64,000 bases of DNA from Erinaceus europaeus (Eukaryota; Chordata; Mammalia; Eulipotyphla; Erinaceidae): positions 1,621,573 through 1,685,572 of the forward strand of contig NC_080168.1 of assembly GCF_950295315.1 (NCBI RefSeq), in the 5' to 3' direction. Below the pieces are notes generated by a model that saw nothing but the letters and a program-made list of their open reading frames with translations, was not told where the DNA came from and ran no database searches. The translations under genes were made by a program, and so were the position numbers. Each line of letters opens with the position of its first letter. The stretch's first letter is position 1. This document shows, one piece after another, positions 45,455 to 55,753 of the stretch.

Positions 45455-45755
45455 ATTTGATTATTTACTTTTATTTATTTATTTACCAGAGTACCAGAGT
45501 ACTGGCTTATGGTGGTGTGGGGGATTGAACCTGAGATTCTGGAACTTCAGGCATCCCCCAGTTTCCCTACTTAAGCACCTTCCTTCCTTCCTTCCTTCCT
45601 CTCTTTCTTTCTTTCTTCCTTCCTTCCTTCCTTCCTCCTTTCCTTTCATTCTTTCTTTCTTGCCTGCAGGGTTATTATAAGTGGGGCTCCATGCCTACAC
45701 TATGAATCCACATTGTACTATGTGCGCTTAACCCGCTGTGCTACCTCCCCGCCCC
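45455..45755 (-). repeat. SINE fragments and CTTT microsatellite
   Basis: About 45460-45555 GATTGAACCTGAGA-type SINE fragment. 45575-45660 (CCTT)n/(CTTT)n. About 45660-45750 truncated young SINE ending GCTTAACCCGCTGTGCTACC. Confidence 0.75.
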
Positions 45756-46019
45756 GAGCCCCTGAAGCATTCTTAAGGACACTGAGCCGGACGGGGCAGG
45801 AGGTGACTCAGTTGCCCTTGGATCATTCTGGGCATGGCATATGACAGAGAAGTCTCTGGTCTCTCACTCATAAACTATCAACAAAGATCTCAAGTCTGTG
45901 TGTGAGCGATCAGAGCACTGCTCCTCTTTTTATTTTTATTTCTTTCTTTTATGCTGGGACTGACACACACACACGGCCTACTTGCCCACAGTTTTTAAAT
46001 GAAAATTAAAAGTGAAAAT

Positions 46020-46345
46020 CACGGATGGACCTTGAAAAAATCATGTTGAGTGAAATCAGTCAGAAACAGAAGGATGAATATGGGATGATCTCACTCTCAG
46101 GCAGAAGTTGAAAAACAAGAGCAGAAAAGAAAACACACGTAGAACATGAAATGGCGTATCACACCAAAGTAAAAGACTCTGGGGTGGGTGGGTGAGTGGG
46201 GAGAATACAGGCCCATGAAGGATGACAGAGGACATAGTGGGGGTTGTATAGTTAAATGGGAAACTGGGGAATGCTATGCATGTACAAACTATTGTATTTA
46301 CTGTTGAATGTAAAATATGAATTCCCCAATAAAGATATTAAAAAA
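46020..46345 (+). mobile_element. L1 3' end fragment, plus strand
   Basis: About 325 bp spanning the last ORF2 codons (TGGACCTTGAAAAAATCATG) through the 3'UTR to AATTCCCCAATAAAG and a short A tail. Confidence 0.9.
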
Positions 46346-46356
46346 AAAAGTAAAAA

Positions 46357-47012
46357 TCACAGGAGTCGGGAGGTAGTGCAACGGGTTAAGCGCAGGTGGT
46401 GCAAAGCACAAGGACCAGTATAAGGAACCCGGTTCGAGCCCCCGGCTCCCCACCTGCAGGGGAGTCGCTTCACAGGCGGTGAAGCAGGTCTGCAGGTGTC
46501 TGTCTTTCTCTCCCCCTCTCTGTCTTCCCCTCTGTTCTCCATTTCTCTCTGTCCTATCCAACAACAACGATGACATCAATAACCACAGCAACAATAAAAA
46601 CAACAAGGGCAACAAAAGGGAAAATAAATATTTTTAAAAAGCTAAAAAAAAAAAAAGGAAGAGAAGGCAAAGCCATAGGGAAGAAGAAAGGGGGAGGGAA
46701 ATATATATAAATCTAGATAGTTATAGAAATAATAGCCCATATCTGTGACCTTGGAAGAACCACTGCAGTTTCCAGTGACGGGAGTGGGGACAGAGAACTC
46801 TGGTGGTGGGAACAGTGCGGAATTATAGCCTTATTATCTCATATTTTTGTAAATCAATACTAAATCACTAATAAAAACGCAGAAATAAGGGTCAGGGGAG
46901 ACCGCATAATGCTTCTGCAAATGAATCCCACGCCTGAGGCTCTGAGCTCCTAGGTTCAACCCCTGCACCACCATCAGCCCGAGCTGAGCAGATTAAAGAG
47001 AAAAAAAGGATA
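46357..47012 (+). repeat. Young SINE and a second SINE before BOK
   Basis: About 46357-46645 young tRNA-type SINE directly after the L1 tail. About 46885-47012 GCATAATGCTTCTGCAAATG-type SINE. The intervening 46650-46880 has an L1-independent AT-rich piece. Confidence 0.8.
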
Positions 47013-47399
47013 GAAATAAACACCGCGGAGCGTGGCCATGCGGAGCCGGTGCCGACTCGGGGAGCCCCGCCCGACGTGTCCGGGCTGCACCCCACCGCCT
47101 GCAGGCCGGGCGCCGGGCGGGGCGGACGAGGCAACTCGCGGGGCCTCCTTAAGCCTCCGCGGCTCCGCCCCCCGCAGCCTTGGCCTTAGAAGGCGAACCG
47201 CCTGGCCTCCCCGGGACACGCCGCGCGCCCCCCGAGCGCGGTCAGCCCAGGGGACCGGGACCGGGACCGGGACGGGGCGGCGCAGCCTGAGCCAGGACCC
47301 CGCCCGGCCCCGCGACATGCGGCGGGAGAGGTGAGCGGCGCCCGGACGGCGGCGGGGAGCTGGGTGGTGAGGGCGTGGGGTGCGCGGGTGGCGCCGGGG

Positions 47400-48118
47400 C
47401 GCGGGGTGCTCGGACTGCGGGGGCCGCGGGTGCTGGGTGCTCGGGGTGCTGGGCGCTCGGGGTGCTGGGGGCCGCGGGTGCTGGGGGCCGCGGGTGCTGG
47501 GCGCTCGGGGTGCTGGGAGCCGCGGGTGCTGGGAGCCGCGGGTGCTGGGTGCTCGGGGTGCTGGGGGCCGCGGGTGCTGGGGGCCGCGGGTGCTGGGGGC
47601 CGCGGGTGCTGGGCGCTCGGGGTGCTGGGAGCCGCGGGTGCTGGGCGCTCGGGGTGCTGGGGGCCGCGGGTGCTGGGCGCTCGGGGTGCTGGGCGCTCGG
47701 GGTGCTGGGGGCCGCGGGTGCTGGGCGCTCGGGGTGCTGGGTGCTCGGGGTGCTGGGCGCCGCGGGTGCTGGGTGCTTGGGATGCTGGGTGCTCGGGGTG
47801 CTGGGTGCTCGACTTGGGGGGCCGCGGGTGCTAGGTGCTCCGGGTGCTGGGGGCCGCGGGTGCTGGGCGCTCGGGGTGCTGGGGGCCGCGGGTGCTGGGC
47901 GCTCGAGATGCTGGGTGCTCGGGGTGCTGGGAGCCGCGGGTGCTGGGTGCTCGGGATGCTGGGTGCTCGAGATGCTGGGTGTTCGGGGTGCTGGGCGCTC
48001 GGGGTGCTCGGGGTGCTGGGGGGCGCGGGTGCTGGGTGCTCGGGATGCTGGGTGTTCGGGGTGCTCGGGGTGCTGGGGTCGCGGGGTGCCGGGGTCGCGG
48101 GGTGCCGGGGTGCTGGGC
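47400..48118. repeat. 16-bp minisatellite in BOK intron 1, about 45 copies, two alternating types
   Basis: Units GGGTGCTGGGCGCTCG and GGGTGCTGGGGGCCGC with T and A variants (GGGTGCTCG, GGAGCCGC, GATGCTGGG), mixed irregularly. Some units are shortened at 48000-48070. It fills most of the 961-bp intron. Confidence 0.93.
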
Positions 48119-48320
48119 GAAGGGCTCGGGGAGGGTCCCCACGAGCGCCCTCCCTGGCGCCGCCACCCCGGGGTCCTCGCCTCCCGACTGGCGGGGTGGA
48201 GCCGGGGCGCCGTCCCCCGAGGCCCCGCGCCCACCTGGCCGCGCCCCGCCCGCCCCGGCCGCGAGCTGAGCGCGCCCCCCGCCCCCCGCAGGCGCCGCGC
48301 CCCCCGCCCGCCTGTCCGCC

Positions 48321-48534
48321 ATGGAGGTGCTGCGGCGCTCGTCGGTCCTGGCCGCAGAGATCATGGACGCGTTTGAGCGCTCGCCCAGCGACAAGGAGCT
48401 GGTGGCCCAGGCCAAGGCGCTCGGCCGCGAGTTCGTGCACGCGCGCCTGCTGCGCGCCGGCCTGGTCTGGAGCGCGCCCGCGCCCGCCCCGGGGGGCCGC
48501 CTGGCGGAGGTGAGCGCGGTGCTGCTGCTCCTGG
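48321..48534 (+). CDS. BOK: BOK coding exon 1
   Basis: MEVLRRSSVLAAEIMDAFER through EVSAVLLLL plus one base of Gly. Helix 1 and most of BH3. Donor GTGAGT at 48535. A C run of about 20 follows directly in the intron (48544-48563). Confidence 0.97.
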
Positions 48535-50947
48535 GTGAGTCCCGCCCCCCCCCCCCCCCCCCCCGCCTGCCCCTGTCCCCGGACCCCCAGGCCTGCCGGC
48601 CCCGCCCTGGCCCGGTTCCAGACCTCCCGCCCACGGGCAGGCACCCAAGGCTCCAAGGCCGGCGGTGCAGGTGATTCCGCCTCCAGAGCCACCCTGGGGC
48701 TCTGCTGGCACCGTGTGTGGTGGGTCTTTGCACCCCTGGCAGGCACGGTCCCAGGTCCCCAGGTCTGGGTGTACACGGACCCAGATTTTGAGGTCACATA
48801 CAGCAGGTAAACCTCTCTGCGAAGGTGGGGGGGAGGCAGCAAAGAGGCCGCAGCCCTGTTTCCCCCCAGAAGAGAAGAGTGTTGTGTGGGCCTGGGGGGG
48901 GGGGCGTGCAGACCCAGCCTGCGTGGATGGGTGGGCACGGTCCTCCTCTCAGCCTGGAGGGAGCTGCCCCTTCCAGGGTTCACTGGGGTCTCTGCTGGCA
49001 CCCCTTCCTTGTCCCTCTGTTTCCCCTACCCCAGGACTGGGGCTGCCTCAATCTGGAAGAATCCCTCCTGTGGCCATGGCTGCTCCCTGGGTCCCCTTGA
49101 AGCTCCATTTCTAGCACTGTCCCCCCACGTCTGCATCCGGCCCTGGCAGACAGGAAGAGCCGGGTCAGGGTCACATCCATGGCCAGTCTGCATAGCCCCC
49201 CCACCCCCTGTCGCGGGAACCTCAGGCCTGGGGACTTCCAGCCCCACCCGCCCCAGCTCTGCAGCTGGCCTGTTGGCCCCTGAACCACACTCCCCGCTGC
49301 TCTCCATTTGCTTTGGCTGTGCTGCCGGGGACGGGGACACCGGCTGGCCTGGGCACATGGCCGGCTGGAGGGCATTTCCTTTGCCAGGCCGGCCACTGTC
49401 TTACCCTGGGTGGGAGCTGGCCTTTTGCTGGGGACCTGGTAGCACCCCGCGTCCTCACTGAGGGTGCCAGGCCTGAGTGAGGGTCCCCTCGTGGGGTCTT
49501 GAGCTGCCATCCCTGACTGGGTTCTGGCTGCCCACCCGGTCTGCCCGCTGGGCCATGAGTCACTCATGGGAGCAGGTCTGCCCACGCGCCTGCTGGGAGC
49601 CCGCCTCACCGGCCGGCCCGGCCGGCTTGGAGTGCAGCTGAGGGTGCGGCTTGTCAGGGGGGTGGGCACTGAGGCAGCTCCCTGTCCCCAGGGCCCAGGG
49701 AGGAGTGTGTGTGTGTGGGGGGTGTCAGGACCCCTGAGGTAGTGGAGGCTCTAGTGGTAGGTAGGTACCCACTGGGTGGAGACCAGCAGGGGTGGAGTCG
49801 GAGGTGCACCCCTTCATCACCCACCATATCCTGCCCGTGTCCCCTGCAGGGGACGAGCTGGAGCTGATGCGGCCTGGCGTTTACCGCAACGTGGCGCGGC
49901 AGCTGAACCTGCCCCTGCAGTCTGAGCCGGTGGTGACAGACGCCTTCCTGGCTGTGGCCGCCCAGATCTTCTCTGCGGGTGCGTGCCCACCGTGGGTGGC
50001 AGGCAGGGTCCCAGGTGTGGAGTCGGGCCTGCACCCGGTGACCATACAGTGAGGTGGGCGTCTCCCTTGATTCAGGGGGCTGAGGCCTGCTGGGCAACTG
50101 CCCTCCCCCCGTACTTGGTCTGCTCAGGCACCAAGGGGGTACGGGACCCCAAACCCTGGCTTCCTGTGACGTCCCATACTGACCACCCCTCCCTCCAAGC
50201 TGCGGTCTGCACACAGGCCAGTGGGACACCTCCCCAGGTCCCTTGTCCCTTGCTCTGTCCCCTCTTTGCTGTCCGGCCTTGCTGTCCAGCTCCTCAGCCC
50301 CCTCTTTCCTGTGAGGTCACTGTCCAAAGAGGTTGCCTCCCCACCTGGGACACCCTGTGACTGACCTCTCGTCTCGTGTCCCACCATGTCCTGTGGGCCC
50401 GCGTCCCAGCAGGCCCCAGCCCCCGGGGTAGCATGAGAATGGTTGTCCTGAGGTCACTCTCAGCTGGCTGTGAGGTGGGGGTCCCCTGAACAGCTTCCTG
50501 CAAGTTGGACACTCTGGGGTGAGGGGACTCTGTTCAGCCTGTGACCTCAGGCCTGGTTTCCTGTGGGGAGGAGGATGTGGCAGACTGTGGTCTGAAGTCT
50601 CGCCCTGCGGGGAACCTCAGCCGGCCTGGTGACCTCCACCTGCCCTTGTGTGTGTGTGTGGGGGGGGACTCTGCTCAGGCTTAGTCGCTGCGTTGATGGA
50701 CACAGATCACAGCCCTGCCTGCACTCCTCTGGCCCCTCCTCTCCCCATCTGGCTGCAAGGTCGTCTGGGGTGGGGTCCCCCAGCTCCTGTCCCTCCATGG
50801 GGACCACCTGCTGCCCCTTGGGGCTGCCTCCCGCTCCCCCTGCCCCACTGGCCGGCCCCTCCCTGTTCCTCAGCCCGCCTGCTGTCACTGGCTCCTCTGG
50901 CAGGGGGCGGCCCTCTGGGCTTGGGCAGGTGTGTGTGTGGTGTGTGT

Positions 50948-50991
<44 letters not shown>

Positions 50992-51762
50992 GGGGGCTGT
51001 GCACTGATACGCAGGTGTGCAGGCATGGGGGTGCATAGGGGTACACAGGGCAGAGGGGTGCAGGTGTACAGGCAGACAGGTATACAGGTGCGGGGCGCAG
51101 ATACACATGTACAAGTTACAGGTGTGTAGATGTGAGTGCAGGCGCACGGGTGCATAGGTGAGCGGTTGTCAAGGGCAGCCATGTGCAGGCACAGGTGTGG
51201 AGGGGTGTGCCCAGAGCAGATGTGTGCAGCTGTCCGGGGTACACAGGTGTGCACAAGCAGGTGTGCACTGGAGCCTGACCCAGGATGGGAGGGGGTGGGG
51301 TGGGGCAGGGGCTGGCGGAAGGCTTGGTGGGGGGGTGGGCTTGGTCCCTTCCAGGGCCTGTGCTGACTGCCGTCTCCCTGCAGGCATCACATGGGGCAAG
51401 GTGGTGTCCCTGTACGCGGTGGCCGCCGGGCTGGCCGTGGACTGCGTGCGGCAGGCCCAGCCCGCCATGGTGCACGCCCTCGTCGACTGCCTGGGCGAGT
51501 TTGTGCGCAAGACCCTGGCCTCCTGGCTGAGGCGGCGAGGAGGATGGGTGAGGGGCTGGGGGTGCGGGAGCGGCGGTGGGCGAGGGGCTGGGGTGCGGCT
51601 CTGGGGGTGTGATCACTGGCCGTCCCTCTCCCTCAGACTGACGTGCTCCAGTGCGTGGTCAGCTCAGACCCCGGCTTCCGCTCCCACTGGCTGGTGGCCG
51701 CGCTCTGCCGCTTCGGGCGCTTCCTCAAGGCTGCCTTCTTCCTGCTGCTGCCCGAGAGATGA
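48321..51762 (+). CDS. BOK: BOK: BCL-2-related ovarian killer (BAX/BAK-like effector)
   Basis: Complete 210-residue protein (human 212) over four coding exons: 48321-48534, 49850-49978, 51384-51547, 51637-51762. A pro-apoptotic BCL-2 family effector at the ER, Golgi and mitochondrial outer membrane, controlled by ER-associated degradation. BH3 is at residues 61-78 (LAEVSAVLLLLGDELELM), BH1 around SAGITWGKVVSLYAVAAGLA, BH2 around WLRRRGGW, and a hydrophobic tail LKAAFFLLLPER. Start MEVLRRSS matches orthologues, with ATG in CCGCCATGG. All phases agree. The linker before BH3 is two residues shorter, and one BH3-adjacent Arg is Leu. Confidence 0.97.
48535..49849 (+). other. BOK intron 2, no exon seen
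   Basis: GC-rich unique sequence with a C run at the donor side and a G run near 48895. No interspersed repeat was recognised. Confidence 0.6.
49850..49978 (+). CDS. BOK: BOK coding exon 2
   Basis: Completes Gly, then DELELMRPGVYRNVARQLNL through AAQIFSA plus one base of Gly. End of BH3 and helices up to BH1. Acceptor CCTGCAG; donor GTGCGT at 49979. Confidence 0.97.
50925..51275 (+). repeat. (GT)n microsatellite and adjoining GCAGGTGT-rich repeat in BOK intron 3
   Basis: GT run at about 50930-50990, then a degenerate stretch of GCAGGTGTGCAGGCATGGGG / ACAGGTGTACAGG modules to about 51275. The rest of the intron 49979-51383 shows nothing recognised. Confidence 0.9.
51384..51547 (+). CDS. BOK: BOK coding exon 3 (BH1-BH2)
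   Basis: Completes Gly, then ITWGKVVSLYAVAAGLAVDC through WLRRRGGW. BH1 core, central hairpin helices and BH2. Acceptor CCTGCAG; donor GTGAGG at 51548. Confidence 0.98.
51637..51762 (+). CDS. BOK: BOK coding exon 4 (C-terminal anchor)
   Basis: TDVLQCVVSSDPGFRSHWLV through FLLLPER and TGA at 51760-51762. Hydrophobic C-terminal membrane-anchor helix. Acceptor CCCTCAG. Confidence 0.97.
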   Translation, partial: TDVLQCVVSSDPGFRSHWLVAALCRFGRFLKAAFFLLLPER

Positions 51763-51954
51763 GTGCCGGAGGGCTGGATGGCAGGGACCCTTGGGGCTGG
51801 CCTCTGGGGTCAGGGTACTGCCCTCGTCCAGCCGGACCTGCCCTCCTGGGAGGAGGTGGGGGTTGCTGCAGCATGCCCGGTGTGGGCTCCAGTCCCGGAG
51901 GGAGCAGGGGTGCGGCTACGAGTGCGGGGAACCCAAAAGGACTTTGTACTACTC

Positions 51955-51960
51955 AATAAA
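51955..51960 (+). terminator. BOK: BOK polyadenylation signal
   Basis: AATAAA in ACTCAATAAAGTGTC, 193 bp after the stop, followed by GT-rich sequence. Confidence 0.88.
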
Positions 51961-51979
51961 GTGTCACCTCAGCCCAGGT

Positions 51980-53080
51980 GACAGGACGACCGTCTGTGCT
52001 CAGTGCCCACGTCCCTGGGACCGTCTGTCCCGTGATCTTGTGTCCCTGTGACTGTCTCATGGTCTCGTGCCTGTCCTGGTGCCATCTGTCCTCTGTGGCA
52101 TCGTGCTGCATGCAGCTGCCCTGGCAGTGGACAGGACTCTGTGTCCAGCACCATCTGAATCAAGGCTCTTGCTCCCACGGGTCATGAGAAACTCACACCT
52201 GTGTGCCTTCTCCACCCCGCACCCCTACTCCCGGGTGCAGTCACCTTGCCCATGGGGCGCCCTTCTCCCCAACCTTACGTGCTGGCCCTGGCCACTGCCC
52301 TTCCCTCTGAGGCTCTCCAGACCCCTGGCCATGCTTGTGGTCCCATCAGGGCCAGGGACACAGTTTCTCTGCCTCAGTTTCCCCCGGTGTGTTTTGGGGC
52401 GCACCCCGGGACTGCTGGTTGCTGACTTCCTGAACAAGAATCCTGAGGAAAAGGCTTAGGAGCTGGGGTACAGCCTCCCCCCCCCCCCCCGCACTGTGCC
52501 TTGCAGGGTGGCTCTCAACACCACCACAGCCTCCAAGAGGAGAACTTGGAGGGGGAGCCCTGCTGTGCAGCCTGGGGTGGGGTGGGCAGATTTGCGGAGG
52601 AAGCCGCAGAATCCTGGGAGTCCCCATAGTGGCATCCCGGCGTGTCCCTCAACAGGAGGCAAGAGCCTCAGCCTGGGCCAGGTGCAGCCCAGCGACGTGG
52701 GGACAAGGGGCGGCGGGTGCAGGGCACACGGTGTAGGAGTGGGCAAAGACGGCAGAAGGACAGAAGGGATATGGGACCTGCAGGGAAACGGGATGGAAGG
52801 GGACATGACACTTCTGGGGAGAGAGACATTCGGAACACTCGGTCATCGGAGGACTCAGAGACAGATCCCAGTGGGGGAAGACGGGAAGACGGTCTGAGGG
52901 TGCAGCAAAGACTGAGCGACTCCTCAGTCTGAGTCAGAGTGACCAGTTTGCCCTGGGAGGCATGGTGGTGACACCCAGCTTAGCAACTGACCAGCTGACC
53001 GGGCAGTGGCACAGTGGGCACTCAAGCCCCTAAGCTCCATCCCAAGCACTGCCAGAGTGGTGTTCTGGTCTGTGTTTTAT
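51980..53080. other. Intergenic BOK-THAP4 sequence, no gene seen
   Basis: Unique-looking sequence with a C run of about 15 near 52480. No coding exon was recognised. Confidence 0.5.
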
Positions 53081-53084
53081 TTAT

Positions 53085-53352
53085 TTATTTATTTTTTTCC
53101 CTCAGTGCTGACACTACAAATCATGGCTCCTGATGCCCCCTGCCCTTTCCCCATTTTATTGTATAGGACAGAGAGAAACTGAGAGGAGGGGAGAAAGAGG
53201 AGGGGAGGAAGACAGGCACCTGTAGACCTGCTTCATCACTTGTGAAGTGATACCCCTGCAGGGGGGAGCCAGGAGCTTGAACCCGGATCCTTGAGCAGTC
53301 TTTGTGCTTAGTACTATGTGTGCTTAACCAGGTGCGCCACTGCCTGGCCCCT
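53085..53352 (-). repeat. SINE, minus strand
   Basis: Inverted body (GACAGAGAGAAACTGAGAGG), CACTTGTGAAGTGATACCCC and head complement GCTTAACCAGGTGCGCCACT. Confidence 0.82.
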
Positions 53353-53399
53353 GTGGTGTTCTGTTCTCTCTCGTCTCTCTGATTGATAAATAAATCTCT

Positions 53400-53835
53400 T
53401 AAGGAAATAAAAAGTTGGCAGCTTGGCCAGGGAATAGCATAAAGGTTATGCAAAATGGCGTTCCTGTCTGAGATTCCAAGCTCCTGGCTTCAAGCCTCCC
53501 CCCCCTCCCCCAGCATAGAGCAGAGCTGGGGCAGGGGGTGACTGACGGAGGGTGACAGTGACGCAGAGTAGACGGGTGCTGGCTGCCTGCCACTCGATGC
53601 CCACACACTCAGGTGGCCCACAGTGGACCTTCCTGTTACGGCTGAGCGTCCTGCCCAGTAAGGATTGTGATGTGGGCGTCAGGGAGGCGGCTCACCTGGG
53701 AGTGTGCTACCTGACTGAGTGCGCGAGACCGTGGTTTGAGCCCCAGCACTGCACTCCATGGATCGTGGATCGGTGCCACGCTGTCTCTCTCTGCCTCCTC
53801 ATTTCTGTCCCTACTTGAAGTACAAATTCAGCAGC
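53400..53835 (+). repeat. Two diverged SINE-like pieces
   Basis: About 53425-53520 GGAATAGCATAAAGGTTATG type. About 53660-53820 GCTCACCTGGGAGTGTGCTA / GAGCCCCAGCACTGCACTCC type. Both are decayed. Confidence 0.55.
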
Positions 53836-54189
53836 AGTTGGCCCAGTAGTGGTGGGATCATACATGTAGGAGCCCCCCAAACTACATGGCACACTCACGT
53901 GTAATCTAAGCCAGGAGCTGCGGTTGCTGTTTCTAAGATTGCCAAGTTAATGGGGGTGGAGGTGCAGAGAAGACAGCATCTCTTCAGCTGGAACTCAGCA
54001 CCTCCAGTTCAAGGGCTCAATGCTCTGCCCACTGCACCACCTCCTTCCGTTACAGCCGTCATTTCTGACAGAAAGAGGTCACGAGTCAAGAAGAAAAAGG
54101 CACCACCGGGGGCCCCCAGCCCTGACTGTTCCCCCCCACTAGGGGACACAAGCTAGAATTGACAGGGTCCCCCTCAAAAGGGCAATCTT

Positions 54190-54422
54190 TTTTTTTTTTT
54201 TTTTAATTGCTATCAGGGTTATCGCTGGAGCTTGCTGTCTGCAATGACAAACCCACTACTCTTGGAGATCATTTATTTTCCCCCTCTTTTTTTGGGGGAT
54301 AGATACATAGAAATTGAGAGGAGGGGAGTTAGGAAAAGAGACAGCTGCAGCCCTGCTTTACTGCTCAAGAAACTTCACCCTTGCAAGCAGGGACCAGGGA
54401 CTCGAACCTGTCTTTGTGCATT

Positions 54423-54454
<32 letters not shown>

Positions 54455-55090
54455 TTTCCCTTTTGTTGCCTTTGTTGTTTTTCATTGTTGTTGTAGTTAT
54501 TATTGTTATTGATGTCAGCACTGTTAGGACAGAGAGACATGGAGAGAGGAGGGGGAGACAGAGAGGGGGAGAGAAAGACACCTGCAGACCTGCTTCACCG
54601 CCTGTGAAGTGACTCCCCTGCAGGTGGGGAGCCGGGGGCTCGAACTGGGATCCTTACGCCGGTCCTTGTACTTTGTGCCACGTGCGCTTAACCTGCTGAG
54701 CTCCCTGCCATGTGCATTTTTTTTTTTAAAGATTTTATTTATTAAAGAGGAAAACAGGAGAGAGAGAAAGAACCAGACGTCACTCTGGCACATGTGCTGC
54801 CAGGGATTGAACTCAGGACCTCATGCTTGAGAGTTCAAAGCTTTATTACTGCACCACCTCCTGGACCACTATATACTTTTAAATTTTTGTATTTTTATTT
54901 TCTTAGTGAATAGAGAGAAATTTGGAGGGGGAAAAAGACACACAGACAGGGAGAGAGACGGACACCGCAGCCCTGCTTCACTGCTCATCAAGCTTCCCTC
55001 TCCCTGCAGGTGGGGACCGGGGGCTTGAACCTGGCTTCCTTTGTTCTGTAATATGCGCTCAGCCAGAGGTGCCACCACCGGGCAGTGAAT
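54190..55090 (-). repeat. Four back-to-back minus-strand SINEs
   Basis: About 54190-54425 older type. About 54430-54712 young type with a (AT)n tail near 54440. About 54718-54870 Arg-tRNA-like type. About 54870-55090 older type. Confidence 0.8.
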
Positions 55091-55542
55091 AATTATATCT
55101 TAAACCGAAAAAGCTGGCCAGGGTAAGCTGATGCTGTGGGCAAGCTCGGGCTGTAGGGAAGGGGCAGTGAGGGGTCCTGGGCTCTGAGCCTGACTTGAAC
55201 CTGCTGGCAGGGCTGTGAGTCTCTCCAAGTGGGGACTGCTTTCTCCGGGCAGGGACACCAGCAGGACACCTAGGGAGGCCCTCTGGGTCACATGGTGGGG
55301 GGGGTCAGTGATGAGGGCAGACATTCTCAGGCTGGCTGCCTCCCCCAGAACCTGGAGGCCTCACACGTCACACGTGACCAGAGGGAGCAGCTCGGGTCCT
55401 ACGCCCCACTGAGGCCGATAGCCCCCCGCCCCGAGGCCAGGCCAGGCCAGGGTCGCTCTAGAAGAGCCAGCCCCCATACCCTCACCACCCAGGACCACAC
55501 GGTGCTCCCCAGATCAACGCCCAGCCGTAAAAATAAAGGCCT

Positions 55543-55548
55543 TTTATT
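55543..55548 (-). terminator. THAP4: THAP4 polyadenylation signal
   Basis: TTTATT on the plus strand is AATAAA on the minus strand, 86 bp past the THAP4 stop. A plus-strand AATAAA lies close by at 55532-55537 but has no plus-strand gene to serve. Confidence 0.8.
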
Positions 55549-55633
55549 TGGTTTTTCTCTGCCGTCACAGGAGCCTGGGTGGCCGGCAGCCGAGGGCACA
55601 CCCACCCCACACAGCAGTGCCCGTGGCGGCGGG

Positions 55634-55753
55634 TCACGGGGTCACCTTCCGGTAGGTGATGTGAAGGTGCTGCGTCAGCGGCTGGGTGGTGGTTGCCATG
55701 GAGACCGTCTGCTCCAGTCTGCCTTCGGAATTCAGCCGGAACTTGCGAGTGAT
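55634..55753 (-). CDS. THAP4: THAP4 last coding exon
   Basis: ITRKFRLNSEGRLEQTVSMA TTTQPLTQHLHITYRKVTP and TGA at 55636-55634. Carries the haem-ligand His of QHLH. Acceptor CTGCAG. Confidence 0.96.
   Translation of the reverse strand: MTRKFRLNSEGRLEQTVSMATTTQPLTQHLHITYRKVTP

Larger units (their letters stand above)
47020..48540 (+). promoter_or_regulatory. BOK: BOK CpG-island promoter, candidate non-coding exon 1
   Basis: Abrupt change to CpG-rich sequence at about 47025 with GGGGCGG and GGGACCGGGACCGGGACC runs. A strong donor GAG|GTGAGC at 47330/47331 pairs with the acceptor CCCCGCAG ending at 48291, leaving a 29-base 5'UTR (48292-48320) before the ATG. The transcription start is inferred only. 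Confidence 0.65.

Noticed and set aside
47331..48376. Several 167-675-codon open frames over the BOK promoter and intron 1
   Set aside because: Low-complexity Gly/Cys/Trp or Pro/Ser peptides from the 16-bp minisatellite on both strands. The true BOK start at 48321 is in another frame.
55532..55537. Plus-strand AATAAA near the THAP4 3' end
   Set aside because: No plus-strand gene ends here; BOK already has a polyA signal at 51955. The nearby minus-strand signal serves THAP4.
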